From positions 7,295,213 to 7,359,212 of the forward strand of contig NC_063264.1 in assembly GCF_019578655.1 (NCBI RefSeq): a stretch of 64,000 nucleotides of DNA, in the 5' to 3' direction. The stretch is from Ricinus communis (taxonomy: Eukaryota; Streptophyta; Magnoliopsida; Malpighiales; Euphorbiaceae). This document shows, one piece after another, positions 12,624 to 25,175 of the stretch. The notes below the pieces were generated by a model, which saw only the letters and a list, made by a program, of their open reading frames with translations, searched no databases and had not been told where the DNA came from. A program made the position numbers and the translations under genes. The number at the start of each line of letters is the position of its first letter. Within the stretch, counting starts at the first letter, position 1.

Positions 12624-15600
12624 TCAAAGATCCTTTGTAAGTTTCAAAAGGTATAGTTAGAAAGCACTCTCTCTCTTTCTGTGGATGATTTTGGGCTAAT
12701 CAGCATGAAAAATTTTACTCTCTCTGTGTATGCAATATATGCACATATAACCTTGTCCTACTGTTTTTTGTATGTAAATGAAATTCCAAAATCTGTCTGC
12801 CTTATTCGAAGATGATATCTGTCTGCCTGTCTGATGTCTTTGTCTTTACTCGGCGATTCTTGATCATGAATTGTTCTTGGACTGCGTGATGAACCTAATT
12901 TATGTTTCATTCATTCCCCACGTTATTATTAATAGGCTTATTTTTGGTCAATAAATTACTGCAATATTATTAATATTCAAATTATACAACTAGGTTCACT
13001 TTGAGAAACGCAATTTACTTGATTGAGAGGATGCCAAAACTTGAACCTAGAGCCTTTTTGAAAGGCGATTAGCACATTTTATTCCTCTACAAGTATGAGC
13101 CAACATTATAGTTAACTATACTAAGATATATAGTTATTATCACACTCATATATTTACTTAATAGTTCTAGACAAATAATGAATTGAGGCATTACGATTGT
13201 TGATTTCCCCATTTCAAGATTTTTCTGGAATTACAAGCAACCCTCCTGGTTTGTCTTATTGTGGTAAAGGCACCAAGGAGTAGGTCTGCAAGATGAAATT
13301 AAGTGTTGCCTTGGTTAGGTAACTAGTGAGTTATAGCCATGGCCACCTGAAATCTACTTGTCTAGTGTGTAACTAGAGCTGTGATGTGTTCCTCTGTTAG
13401 TCTTTTTGGCAAGAATACCGTGTACATTATTGATGCTTGCGTAGTTAAGTGAGACAGAGGCCTAGGTTCAATTAATTGATGGAATGGAAAATGACCCAAA
13501 ACTGTAAAAGGGGAAACAGTATCATTTTGACAGAATCCTGACGCTGTAATGCCATATTTAGCAAGGTGTGGATGACTGTAGTCTCAACTAATGCCTATCT
13601 TTTTGGTTTTTATGTTTCCCTTGCCAGCTCTTAATCTTTCACAACCTGCACTTTACTTATCTCCCTACAGATTGCTACAAGACATAATCAGCTTGTGTAT
13701 GCTTAAAAGGGAAATGGGGATGAGTAGGTATTCAGTTGCATCATTGGATAAGGTAGATTAAATGTATTTTACCACTAGTTACTTCACTTCCAAAGATGAA
13801 AAATATGCTATCCCTTGCATGGAGATCATTGTTCCTTTCCTTTTGGTCTGAAAGAGAGACTGCTGTTTCAAGGATAAAAGCGAATAATTTAGCCTACGTT
13901 GTCCGAAATAGATTACCTGGCGAGATTTTCTTAGGAGAAAAAAAAGGGATTATAGGAATCTTCAGCTTTTAGCTAATGGCTCTATTCATGTGCTCGATCT
14001 TGCCTCCATTATAGATGATATATCCAATTATGTGGCCCCCGTGATTTGTGGGTCTCTGATGTTTTTCTCAGTGGTTATGATTATCTAAATTTCTTTATAA
14101 AGTGAGGGAAATAAAAGTGATGCAAAATGGATAAACTTGAATTTTGCAAAAGGCTTGCCATATCTTATACTTAGCCACAGAGTAGCTTCAAAAAGTGCAA
14201 AAAAACACTCGTGCTTACTCATTCTTTTCTTGACCCACTTTTCTTTTGGTCGTAAATCAAAAGAAAAACCAAATCAAAAAGTACTACTAGGACAATAGGA
14301 AAGCAATATGAAATTGAACTGAACATCTCTGCAAAAGATACGAGAGAAAGAGAGAGGACTGAGATTGGGCTATGTTGATGGGTCATTTGCAAAATAAAGA
14401 GCCCATAGCCATACAAATGATATTGATAGATACATGGCTGCCTATTTTTACACAGGTAAATTAGGTTAAAATGATTGGGAGTTTTGGGCCATTTTCGTTG
14501 GAGCTGAAGGAAGAGCCTCTAAAGAGGCACAGGCGAAATTTGAAAGGCCACTGAAATGGACCACTCGAGCATTAGTGCAAGTGGTTATTCTGGGTTGGCG
14601 GGAAATATTCTTCAGGTTGCAAAAGAATGAAATATCAGATGTCTTGATATGGGTCCATCAACAGTTTGGGGCCAAGAAAGAAGGAAAAATAATATTTGAT
14701 ATGTTAATATGGATTACTTTGTGTTTATTTTAATATAAAATTTTAAAATATATGCCATTCCTCCAATGATATAAATATAAATTGTGAAAGAAAGAAATGA
14801 AATTGAAATGCAAGTTTGAAGTGGGAATAGACCACTAGTTGTCTTGGTCTTGTTCAAAGATTTAAACAAAGAGGCAAAAAAAGAAAAGGGAAAGCTAAGA
14901 AGAGAGAGCACTAAAATATGCTTTCACCGACCTTATCAACCATTGTCCAATTATATTCCAGTCCTTCCCCTCTTGCATGTTCTCTTGTCCCTATTATTCT
15001 TCCTCTTGCTACTATCTTATGTCATTTTTCTTTGTTTCTTTGTACGTTCAAGTGATAAAATAACATGGGATTTTTGTATCTTAACATCTTTCCATGAATC
15101 TTTGTTGTTTCTTGAAAGTTTATGATTAAATCTTTTACAGTTTCAAGAAATTAGTTTTATGTAACTTTTGGATTAGCATTAAATTTTGGTTTTAATATTT
15201 TGATACATTGTTTGTATGATTTTGTAGCATAGCTTCATTTCTTATATATGAGACAAAAAAAATCCCAAGTTCTCAAGTGGGTTACAGCTATGTGCTATGA
15301 TTGTGACTAATGTGGGATTCGCATTCTCATCCTGATAAAGATTACGGCTTTCTAGTTTTGCTTAAACATGAATTTTGAATAATTAAGCATTTACATATGG
15401 CCGTCTGCATACTCTTGCATCCTTTATTACTCTGCCCTTCACTGTAGATTCCTTTCGGCTTTTGCATGCAATAGGAGAAAGGATATGCTTATAATTTCAT
15501 GAATGGACAGAAAATTTAAGCCCTATCCTGGCAGTAGGCTGACCTATTTGAGGATTTTGATGGCTATATACTGAAGACTGAAAACGAGATCTAATATTAG

Positions 15601-15955
15601 AAAATGTCATTGTTTACCAATGTTTTAGTGCTTGACCACAAAAGATCTATTCATAAATATGTTATACTTAACTGAGTATCATGCAAAGAAACTAAATTAT
15701 AATATTTGGACTAGCTAGTAGCTAATTAGTGGTTGAGTCTCTGCCTTTATAATTCCAGATATCCAAATAGGGTTTTCAAACCTAAAATTCAAGAGTGTTT
15801 CTTTTAAGACTTAACCAAAAAAAAACACACACACACACAGAGACACATATTTAAGATTATAAAAATTACTGTTTTCATTTTATAGATTGTTTTGTACTTT
15901 TTTTATTGTGACTGATAATGAACAAATACATCCATCCATCACTCTTGTCACACGA
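12624..15955. other. Intergenic region, no gene seen
   Basis: The first 150 bp are probably CAP-H 3'UTR. The rest has short open frames on both strands with no recognisable protein features and no consistent splice structure. A short CA repeat lies near 15825-15840. The pyrimidine-rich stretches near 14930-15120 look non-coding. Confidence 0.5.
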
Positions 15956-16137
15956 CAAGTTCCATCCATATATATCTCTCTCTCTCTCTACCGTCTTTCC
16001 TCTATATATATGTCCTTAGGCCCGTACCTGAGCTCTACTACTACAAGCTCTTCCATTCCTCAAGCTCAAGAGGGGGAAAAAAAACCAGACACACTGCTCT
16101 TGTCCTTCTGATCTCCAGACCAAGAAAAGGAGCTGCC
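15956..16137 (+). promoter_or_regulatory. Core promoter and 5'UTR of the DUF4408/DUF761 gene
   Basis: A CT-rich Y-patch ('atatctctctctctct') at about 15971-15989 is followed by a TATA box ('ctctatatatatgtcc') near 16000-16015. Transcription would start about 30 bp further on, leaving a 5'UTR of roughly 90-100 nt before ATG 16138. Start-site placement is inference from spacing. Confidence 0.55.
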
Positions 16138-16719
16138 ATGAGCAAGTTCAAGAAGTCTCAAGTCCTAATGCTAACACTCTTAGCAGCACTTCTCTTTGTA
16201 ACACCCCTTTTATCTTCTTCAATAAGGCCTAAGTACCTCTATTTCATCATTAATCTTCTTATCGTAGCTCTTGGTGCTGAAGCCGGCCTTCTCTCTGCAG
16301 CCTTCTCCAAGCCAATACTAGATCATGACAGAAAGCATCCTGTTCCTGTTTCCACAGCTCAAGATCATCATCAATCATCCTCACCTGAGCAGGCTAAAGT
16401 TTCTAAGACTAGGGTTGTCGAAAAATCTGCGTCTGAAAAGATTGTCAGGAGCTCGAGTATTACAAAGGTGGAGAAAGTAAAGAAATGTCCTTCCATGCCA
16501 AGCCTGTTCTTTATAGGAAGTGGAGAGACAGAAGTAGTTGATCAAGATGTGGTTCAAGAACATGAAGAGGAAGCTGAAGAAGAAGAAGTTGAAGGAATTA
16601 GTGGGCAAGAACTATTTACTAAAGCTGAGACGTTTATAGGCAACTTCTACAAGCAGTTAAAGATGCAAAGAGAAGAATCTTGGAAGCGGATTCATGGGTT
16701 TTATCAGAAAGCCTTTTAA
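16138..16719 (+). CDS. DUF4408 and DUF761 domain protein (intronless)
   Basis: A complete 193-aa reading frame from ATG with no introns. Residues about 8-27 ('VLMLTLLAALLFVTPLLSSS') and 33-57 form hydrophobic segments with the 'RPKYLYFIINLLIVALGAEA' block typical of DUF4408 membrane proteins. The middle is polar and Ser/Lys/Glu-rich, with an acidic run near 144-155. The C-terminus has the DUF761 signature 'ELFTKAETFIGNFYKQLKMQ' followed by 'REESWKRIHGFYQKAF'. This architecture is shared by a plant-specific family that includes cotton-fibre-expressed proteins. The molecular function is not known. Membrane association is inferred from the hydrophobic segments. The TATA box and Y-patch upstream support an active gene. 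Confidence 0.88.
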   Translation: MSKFKKSQVLMLTLLAALLFVTPLLSSSIRPKYLYFIINLLIVALGAEAGLLSAAFSKPILDHDRKHPVPVSTAQDHHQSSSPEQAKVSKTRVVEKSASEKIVRSSSITKVEKVKKCPSMPSLFFIGSGETEVVDQDVVQEHEEEAEEEEVEGISGQELFTKAETFIGNFYKQLKMQREESWKRIHGFYQKAF

Positions 16720-17034
16720 GCATATGCATGCAGTAATTGATTGTTCTATAAGCATCTGCACTGAACAAGATCAGGTGATTGTATGGTGGATCAGTCTAGA
16801 AGTTAGTATTATTGGTTTAGGGGCTATTAATGGACGTAGACAGAGAGGAATATTTGACTCATGGTTCATCCTGGCCATATTTTATTAGGTCTTTTTGTAC
16901 ATATATTAGTTTCTGCAGCTTTTCTCTATGATCATATGCTTGTTCCTATTAATATATAACAGGTGAGGACTAGTTAGTCTCAGACAATTCAACAAGATTT
17001 TATGTGTTGAATGTCATGGAATTGGATTCAATAT

Positions 17035-17036
<2 letters not shown>

Positions 17037-17091
<55 letters not shown>
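17037..17091. repeat. (AT)n microsatellite
   Basis: About 27 perfect AT dinucleotides in a row, about 320 bp downstream of the DUF4408/DUF761 stop codon. Likely length-polymorphic. Confidence 0.97.
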
Positions 17092-17096
<5 letters not shown>

Positions 17097-20000
17097 GGGT
17101 GAATTGGATATTCATAATTATATAATAAATAATTAGATTTGTGCACGGTGTTATTTCTGATCTTCACTTCTTAATTTTATGTGTTCAAAGTTGATGGGTA
17201 GAGCTAAAAATTTAAGTCTTTCTGGTGGCAAATGTCTTCTTTGAAGGGCAGTGAAGCTCTTTCAGTTATTTATGTTGTAGCTTCAGTATTCTGCAAGTTA
17301 TTTATTTTGTGTAGAGGGTGTTTTCACTTACATTTGAGATGCTTAGGATTTCTTTAGGGCATTGGATATAGCCTTCTGGCTATGGGGAGCTTCAACTCAA
17401 ATATAAATTTTTCCTTCGGTATTTATTAAATGAGTAATAAAATAATATTGCTTTGATATATAAAAAAAGGGCAGTGAAGTTCTACACTGCATCATCTTTC
17501 TCTTAACTTAGAAAAGATTTTATAATAATGTTATATATTACGCCATTGCAAATTTGTTTTTCTGGAAGGAATATGTCTGTAAATCAATATTTGATCATAA
17601 CTTCTAAATCTTTTTTTGGGTACAAATTCCTAATGATTCCCGTCTTATCAATTTATTTTTTTGAGAAGGATTTACAAATTCATTACCTTATCTATATCTC
17701 ATAAATTCACCACCTCAAGATAAATTTATTCATCAACATATTAAAAAAAAAAGTATTGATCCATATGTAAATGAAATGGTAATAATTTCTTTTAGTTTAA
17801 TTAAGGTGCCGAATTTAGATTTTAGGTATGCACCTATGCACCTGCGTTAGACCTCTTAAGGAAATATTTTACCATTCGTAATGATCCTGCCCGACACGCT
17901 CCAAATTATATATGTATAAAAAAAAAGGTGTTGAATACTTTTTCTTAATGAAATTGTTATGATGCAAATATATTATCTTAGAGTTATTGAAGGAAATGAG
18001 ATTATAAATTTGAACTCCAAAACCAGAATTCAAGTAGTAAAAAAAGAAAAATTAATGTATACCATTCACACCAACCTAAGGTAAATTTTATGAAGCAACG
18101 TTGTTATCGTCTCCAATGTGACAGTCAACTCTAATCAATAATAGAGACACCTATTCGCCAACTAAGCTACCTCTTACCTTAGCTATTTACTTTTAAGATA
18201 AAGATATTGCACAAGTTTGGTTTTTTTGATATTAAATTATTTTTACATCCTTATTCTAATATTTTAAATTTTTTAATGGAATAGTTTATTTTTTATAAGG
18301 TATTAGAGCATTTATAATAAAAAAATCTCGAGTTCAACTATAATTATCTCTATAATATTAATTAAATATTTTTATAAAAAAAAAATCTAAATTTATTCGT
18401 GCTCCAAGCTCATTCAGAAATACATTAGAGATATAGAACTATTTTTCTATCTTATTTAACTAAAGGTTTTAAAAATAGAAAACAATATAAAAAGAAATGA
18501 AAGAAAGAGTTCAATAAATACTTAGAAAAGCTACATTAGTATATTTACCACAAACAAATGAATTATCCAAAGTATATGGAAGTTCATATTCAGATGCATG
18601 TTGATGAAAATAGATGATTTGGTTAATTTGATAACTATTCTTAAAAAGAGGATATCGAAACTTTTGACAAATCTTAGCTCTACAATTTAACTGTACAATC
18701 TACACCCATAAAATCTAACTTTCGCCTAACACTTAAACCTCAATATCAAGCATTTCACTTTATAAGTATATATGCCACAGGGTTTTAGTTTGATTACCAT
18801 TTAGAAGTTTGTTTTATGGTCACCTCAATACATTGCTCCAACTTATTATGACAATAACTTGACAGTTCTTAGTAATGAAGAACAGTTCCATGCTTATTAC
18901 ATTTTGTACAACCTTTGATGCATGTAAACACTATTTAAGGGTCATCCCCCCCAACATATTAGCTTTTATACCTTTTTTTTTTTTTAAAAAAAAATGTTAA
19001 CATTAAGCATTTCTTAAGGAAGCCAACAAGTGATCTTTATAAAATTTACTTGGTAAAAGAATACATAATTTTCTATATGTTTTATGATTATAATATATAT
19101 ACCCTAATTTTATAAACTATGATATCATTTGTTTGGCAGGTTGTAAGGCAATTTCTCTGATGGATAAATGGTGGTACCAACCAAATCAAATGTGCAGAAA
19201 GAAAGATGATGGGGGTATATGATCCTTCTCAAAAGCAGAATTTTCCCTAAGGGTCGAGTGGGGTAAGTTTCCAGGAATGTTCTTGGACCGTTTGTTTTCA
19301 AAAGGATTTCAACTTTTTCTATGTTTCCCTTTCTTTTGTTGTAAAAGTTGAATCCCTTTTTCAATTCATTCCTCTTCACTTTATCTTCATCACTCTTTAT
19401 GGTGGGGATGGATGAAAAATAACAATAAGTAATACAATCAAAAGAGGACGACACTCTTTTCTTTTTCAAATATAGATTAAAGTTCCATTTATGTGTGCCT
19501 TATTGAGGTGGTCCATTTCTGGAGAGGCTGCTTGCAAAATGGAATTGGATATTCTCATCTCTTATATATGCTTCCCTTTGATAAATATATTCTCATGCCA
19601 GTTTGTGACATTTCCTAGTCATTTATTTTGGAGGCCAGCCATCAGAAAATAGATTCATGGGTTTTGCTCCCTTTTAAAGTTCTTTTGGATATATATTTAA
19701 GTTATAATCATTGTGATGCATGCAGTCATCTTTTTGTTATGTTTTTCTTTCTTCTTTTTCTGGATATGAAAATCTATAGTGTGATGTGAATCAAAATGGG
19801 TCCACATTTACATCATATTATTACAACTTGATGAGCATCTCTTAGATTTGTGCACATGAATAAATCTTGTTGAACCTTTTGGTGTAATAACTTTCTATTG
19901 CATGCTAAGCATCTTATCCTTGCTAGCTGTTAAGTTTAAGCTCTCATAAATTTCTTAAAAGATTATTATAGTTCTATAATAATTAGTTAATTTTTCTGTT

Positions 20001-20101
20001 TTTATTTTATGACTAGTAAACTCAATGCTTAAAGAACAACATCAAAGACTAATTCTCCAATCATATTCAATACAGTGAACTAGAAAACTTGAGCACTCTA
20101 A
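17092..20101. other. AT-rich intergenic region, no gene seen
   Basis: Only short open frames without homology features are present, the longest near 19125-19469 on the minus strand. No splice-linked exons, RNA genes or clear transposon boundaries were recognised. Confidence 0.5.
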
Positions 20102-20265
20102 GAGCATCATTGCGAACTCTTAAGTCATGCTTCTTTTTTATTATAAAAAGTATATGTAAAATTTAAACTTTTAACAAATTCCTTAGTTATCTTTTTCTCT
20201 TAAAAATGAATTAAGAGCTATATACTTTCTCTTTAAATTTTACGAGGGAGAAATTGACTCTTAAG

Positions 20266-20297
<32 letters not shown>

Positions 20298-20402
20298 CTT
20301 TTATTTTTTTTCAAGAGTCACATTCTCTTTTGTTATTTATTTTTTTCTTTTTATTAATAAGAATTTAATTATGGAGTAAAATAGAAAGTATTGTTTATAA
20401 TT
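20102..20402. mobile_element. Truncated second copy of the intronic MITE family
   Basis: Begins 'gagcatcattgcgaactctt' after a TAA and shares the internal blocks of the copy at 10520-10999: 'ttataaaaagtatatg', 'gagggagaaattgactctt' and 'atggagtaaaatagaaag'. A (TA)n run has expanded inside it at about 20272-20297. The right end is missing, apparently cut where the next repeat begins with 'gggcctatttgattcg'. Confidence 0.5.
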
Positions 20403-21000
20403 TAGGGCCTATTTGATTCGACTGATTAATACAGCTGGTAGCTGATGGCGGATAATGGTAGTTGATGGCTGATAAATTAAACCATTTAGTAAAATTTTAT
20501 TAGCAGTTGTTGTTAGTATATTAAATAACCATTGATGGTATAATTTATTGGTAAATATATGTTATTATATTATATTATATTCAGTGATACAAATTAATAT
20601 AATAATATATAATAAGTAAAAAATATTACAATTAATTTTTTAGCTCAATTTTATTTATTATTAAAATATTTATAAAAGTTATTTTAAAAATAAAATAAAA
20701 ATTTAAACTCTACTAATAAGAATTTCTAATTTCAAATACCATAATTACAAAAATTATAATTATTTAAACATTATGAATAATCTCAAAGTACTAATTATTT
20801 ATTATAAAATATAAAAATTTAATTATATGAGATTAAAAGTAAGTTATTATTAATAAGTCTTAATAAGGATAATAATATCCAAATCAATAAATAAAAATTA
20901 AATCAACTATCAATTAATAAGAAAAAGCTATAAAATAGAGATAAAATAATCTGCAGCTAATTTAGACTAAATCAATTATTAATTATTATTTTTTAAATTT
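20403..21000. repeat. Probable MITE-like repeat, boundaries unclear
   Basis: The left end 'gggcctatttgattcgactg' is typical of the termini of plant non-autonomous DNA transposons, and it abuts TTA. The following 500 bp are extremely AT-rich and non-coding. I could not find a matching inverted right end, so the extent is a guess. Confidence 0.25.
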
Positions 21001-21176
21001 TTACCGGATGTGCTGCATCAAAATTTTATACTGCAATCTTATTCAAGGGGTGTGAATATATAGTTTAATTTTCTTGGAAGTTGTGAAAGCAAAGGAGAGA
21101 GTTATATATTTGTTTAAAAAAACTTTTGCACTGCAATCTCACTTTTGATTGCATGAGAAAGGGTGAGAGACAAGTA

Positions 21177-21468
21177 TAGAAAGTACCTTGTGGTTAAAAA
21201 TATAACAAAAAGAAATATTCACCGTTAAAAAATCTTGATTTAAAAGAATTTAATATTAATTATTATTATTATTATATTATTTATATTTGATAATAAATTT
21301 AGAGTTTAATAACTTAAAACATTATTAGTTGATTGTCCAATCTATTTTATCAGATTAGTGATTTCTTAATTAGAGTAAATATAACTAAATTCTTGCGAAT
21401 CAAAATTTCTTAAATGATGAAATACTTTTATGTCATGGTCTGTAATCACATATCTTTGCAAAAAATTA
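21177..21468. repeat. Second copy of the foldback family seen in the CAP-H intron
   Basis: Shares, in the same orientation, 'ttcttgcgaatcaaaatttc', 'aatgatgaaatacttttat' and 'gtaatcacatatct' with the right arm of the element at 9405-9905, plus the 'taccttgtggtt' start. It is shorter and more decayed, and one arm is incomplete. Confidence 0.45.
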
Positions 21469-21604
21469 CATATACTAAACAGTGTAAAACTGTAAAACTA
21501 TATAGTAATCTTTTCATACTTATCCCTAAAATTAATCATATACTAAACAGTGTAAAACTGTAAAACTATATAGTAATTTTTTTATACTTATCCCTAAAAT
21601 TAAT
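21469..21604. repeat. 68-bp tandem duplication
   Basis: Two head-to-tail copies (21469-21536 and 21537-21604) beginning 'catatactaaacagtgtaaa' differ at only a few positions. The near-identity points to a recent local duplication. Non-coding. Confidence 0.9.
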
Positions 21605-22450
21605 TAACCTTATTCACGCAGGCTTATCCAAAGCTTAATTTTGTAAAAAAGGATAATAGAACTCCACTAAGTAAGCTTCAATATAACTCTGCCTTGCTTA
21701 AGAGAAGATGATTTTACTTCTTCCCCTATTTATAAAGAAGATTCTATGTCAATAATCTAATAGGGTTGCTGCTTGACAGAATATGAAGATTAAAGTGGCA
21801 AGATTCACGGACTTGTTAAAGCAATGGAACTAATGGGCCGTCCTCTGTACTAATGAAAGCTTGATACTGTAATAAATAGCAGTTGAAATGCTAAACAGAG
21901 AGCAAGCAAAGGCCTGATAGTTACTTTTCTGTTGATGACGGGCATCTGACGGTTTGTAAAAGTAGATTCTTCCATTTCCAGTGGGTCTAGATAGGCACTC
22001 AAAATTTGCATAAAACCCGGATTTAAACCATTCTCAGAAACTGCACTACGCACAATCTTGGATAAAAGCTTGCAGTATACACTAATTTTTTTTTACAATT
22101 CAAAGCTCTACCGCAGGAAGCAAATGTTTAGAGACATAAATGATACATGAAGTTAGCGTCTAGCTGGTATAACTCGTGAGACAACTCAACAACTATGGCA
22201 AGTCCAGACAGCCAAACCACATAGCCATCTCAACTCTCAAGTTATCAAATAGCCCCAAACTAGCTAAGAAGACAGGAATTATATATACACTGTTATATCA
22301 CTGACCAATCCTGAGCAAACAAAGCTGCTCACAAATTTCAGGATAACGCGGGCATTACCACTCAATAATAAACTTGGTCAAAGATACAGACAGCTTCAGG
22401 TGCAGAATCCTATTACAGATTATGTTGCAGATAATTTCGGGATAACAGAA

Positions 22451-25175
22451 TCATAGATAATTTGATTCTTGCAAAGCTCGTATCATCAGTGAAGCTGCAG
22501 AATTATCTGCCTCTTTTACTCTCATTTTTTCATCTCCCCTCATGTAGAGCACACCATCCACAGTTGCAATTTGAACTGAGCATACGTATTTCTTCTCATG
22601 TGAAGGACCTGTTTCTTTCTCAATGCTGCATGTCAAAGCAAATAAAAGAAGCATTATAATTTGATACGTAGAAGACATCACAAAAGAGCAAGAGTAACAA
22701 GAGTCGATTAGTTTAAAAGAAAAAACAGCCGGGCGAAAAAACATATATTCATGGTAGATGGGGAACTAACTACAAATGAATGGAAACTTGTCAAGTAGCA
22801 AATTCTCAGTTTCCACTGTATCTTTGCTAAACCATTGGCTAGTTTTTACAGCTGAATGAATGGAAAGAGTTCAAAGTAACAATTAGAGCTAATCTAACTC
22901 TCTGATCCTGTATACTTATAGTTCTCAACAGAGAGTGCACTCAGAATTTTCGGTCCTGAGATTATGAAATGGTGCATGACAGGTCATGCTATTTCTTCTC
23001 CCCACCTCATGTTCTAGAACTAGTGAATCACCTAGAAACAAACTCTAGAGAAGCTTGGTGTCAGTATATGAAGAATGATTTACATATAATACAAACTCAA
23101 ACGGCAAACATACCAAGAACTGCTCAGTTCATATGTCAAATCTGTTTTGCCCTATGCTTGCTTGATCCAAAAACAGCTTTTTGGCCACCAAAGCAGCTAT
23201 AGGGCAAAGCCTAATCAACATAATTTACCAATAGCGTAGTTTTTTTTGCTTGTCCAACCTGGAGTAGAAGGGTAAGATCAGCTACTCATCATAAGAACTC
23301 CGCATTATAAAGCCTTACTAATATTAGCAGTCATTCCCCACCTCAGTTCCATAGGCCACTATAGCTTTTCTCAAGTCCCTGACCTCCTAGCAACCCAAGG
23401 CCCCAACTTATTTACTGCTCCTCCATGCCCCAATACACCCTCCAAGCTGAAAAGAAAAATAAATGATCTCGAAGTCTCATCTTATCCAGTTTATCTCTCC
23501 TACCAGTTGGCGGCTCTCTGAACTGATTCAAGCAAATCGTAGGTTATTGATAGGTGAGTAGGAATTGATTAGGGCGGAAAGAAGAGACTTAAAAAGTTGA
23601 ATCAAATGCAAGCTGAACAGTTATGGTCTTGCAGAGAGCAGAGAAACCACACAGACAACTATTAGTTTTCTCATCAAGCATAAAAGTAATATCAAACAAG
23701 AAGACTGAGACCATACAGCAAGCAAAGACTTTATTATCGGGACACAACATAAAAAAGAAATAGAATAAATAATTTCTAACATAACGTAGTCTCAGAATAT
23801 GTAATTAGTATGGCCATGTGAGCAAACATATGTACTTGTTAATAAGCAGAACTACATACTTGTAAGTTGGTTTGGGCCATTTTTTCTTGCCACAGAGTTC
23901 ATGTAGCTTCCTTTTTGCTCCTTCAATCTCAAATGATCCACCGATGGTCTTCAGGACATCTTCAAAATGACCAAGGTTAGAAGGCATCAAATGAGATAAC
24001 TTCTGCAAAGCTCCCTTGGCAGCATTAAGCTTTGCAGTTTCTTTTTGTTCAGAAGAACCGGAGGCCACAAAACCTCCATCGACGTAAATACTAGCAATAT
24101 TTTTTGTCCCACTTTTCCAATGTACGATATCGACTTCCTTCCCTTTCTTTTGACACAGCTCAAACAACATTGTCATTGGTTGCGGTTGCTGCTGCAAGTC
24201 TTCAGGCGTAACTATTGGCTCTAAAAGACCTCTAAATATCTAGAAAAGAAAACACAACACCATACATACATATACATGTGTATATACTCGCACACATATT
24301 TATAAAAGAAATATCATAAAGCAATTACTGCACATAATCACATTTATCTTCGTACCACCCAAAGTCTTTGAAGATCGAAATTTACGTCGACATAAACAGC
24401 AGCAGCTACAGACTCCACAATGTCAGCAAGAACTTTAGGCGCTTTCACTGTGCCCCCATGAGCAACTGCCTCATCTTCTTCACGCAGCACAGCATCACTA
24501 AATTCCTTTACCTATATAACAAAAAAAGAACAGATTAATTAAAATGAAACCCCCTAAGGTTTGCCTTAATGGGTACTCTCATCTTTGTTGTTCCAAAAGT
24601 AGGCAATTTAGTCCTTCAATTAAACTGCCGTTTGTATTTTCGTCAAGTATAGAACTGACATCTCTTAGTAATTAAACATCCAACAGGGACAAAATTGTCT
24701 TTGGAAATCACTTAGCCGATTCCTAGGACTAAAAGATCTCGTCTTTTGCACACGTTTTTGAAAGACAAGGACTAAAGTGCCTATTATGCCAACAATTTTG
24801 ATGTTACTGCTAAAAACAGCAGAACAGAGCAGCAACGAAGAAATTGTTTACAGAAACCTTGTCATCGAGAGCAGTAGCGTTGTGTCTCAAAAAGCGAAAG
24901 AGGCCATGTTTGACAGCAACGCGAGCGAGTTTCTCAGTACTGATATTAGCGGCACGCAACAAGGACAAATGACCGGGATCAAGATCGGGATAAGCGAGAA
25001 AGACATGGTTGCTGAGTGCGAGCCCAAGAGCAGCGTCGCCAATGAACTCGAGGCGCTGATAATTGGGCGAGGCAGTGTAAGAGGAGTGTGTTAGAGCTTC
25101 TTCCACAAGTTGCTTGTTCTTGAAAGTGTAGTTCAAGATTTTTTCTACTGCAGATATTGATGACGATGCCTCCAT
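22451..25175 (-). CDS. RTL2: RNase III-like protein with two dsRNA-binding domains (RTL2-like), 4 exons
   Basis: Exons on the minus strand: 25175-24858, 24511-24356, 24239-23860, 22625-22451. They join in frame to 342 aa. The first true ATG is 25175 (MEASSSISAVEKIL); a frame opening further upstream starts with GTG. RNase III domain, residues about 10-155: signature 'QRLEFIGDAALG' carries the catalytic Glu and Asp, and 'ADIVESVAAAV' carries the second Asp/Glu pair, so all four metal-binding acids are present. dsRBD1 at about 175-235 ('LFELCQKKGKEV' ... 'KETAKLNAAKGAL'). dsRBD2 at about 260-340 is split by the last, 1.2-kb intron and has the 'GPSHEKKYVCSVQI' core but an altered basic helix. 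Plant RTL2 cleaves structured dsRNA and pre-rRNA; this role is inferred from family. The tail 'IFRGLLEP' also matches RTL2. RTL1 or RTL3 is less likely from the domain layout. Confidence 0.88.
24530..24785. repeat. Repeat-like segment inside RTL2 intron 1
   Basis: The segment contains 'cctaaggtttgccttaatgg', 'gcaatttagtccttcaatta' and 'aggactaaagtgcc', phrases that I associate with a widespread non-autonomous plant repeat. The 'ttagtcctt' and 'aaggactaaa' blocks are mutually inverted. No defined ends were found. Confidence 0.3.

Noticed and set aside
14844..15125. Plus-strand open frame of 93 codons
   Set aside because: Hydrophobic low-complexity translation of pyrimidine-rich intergenic DNA, no start context or homology features.
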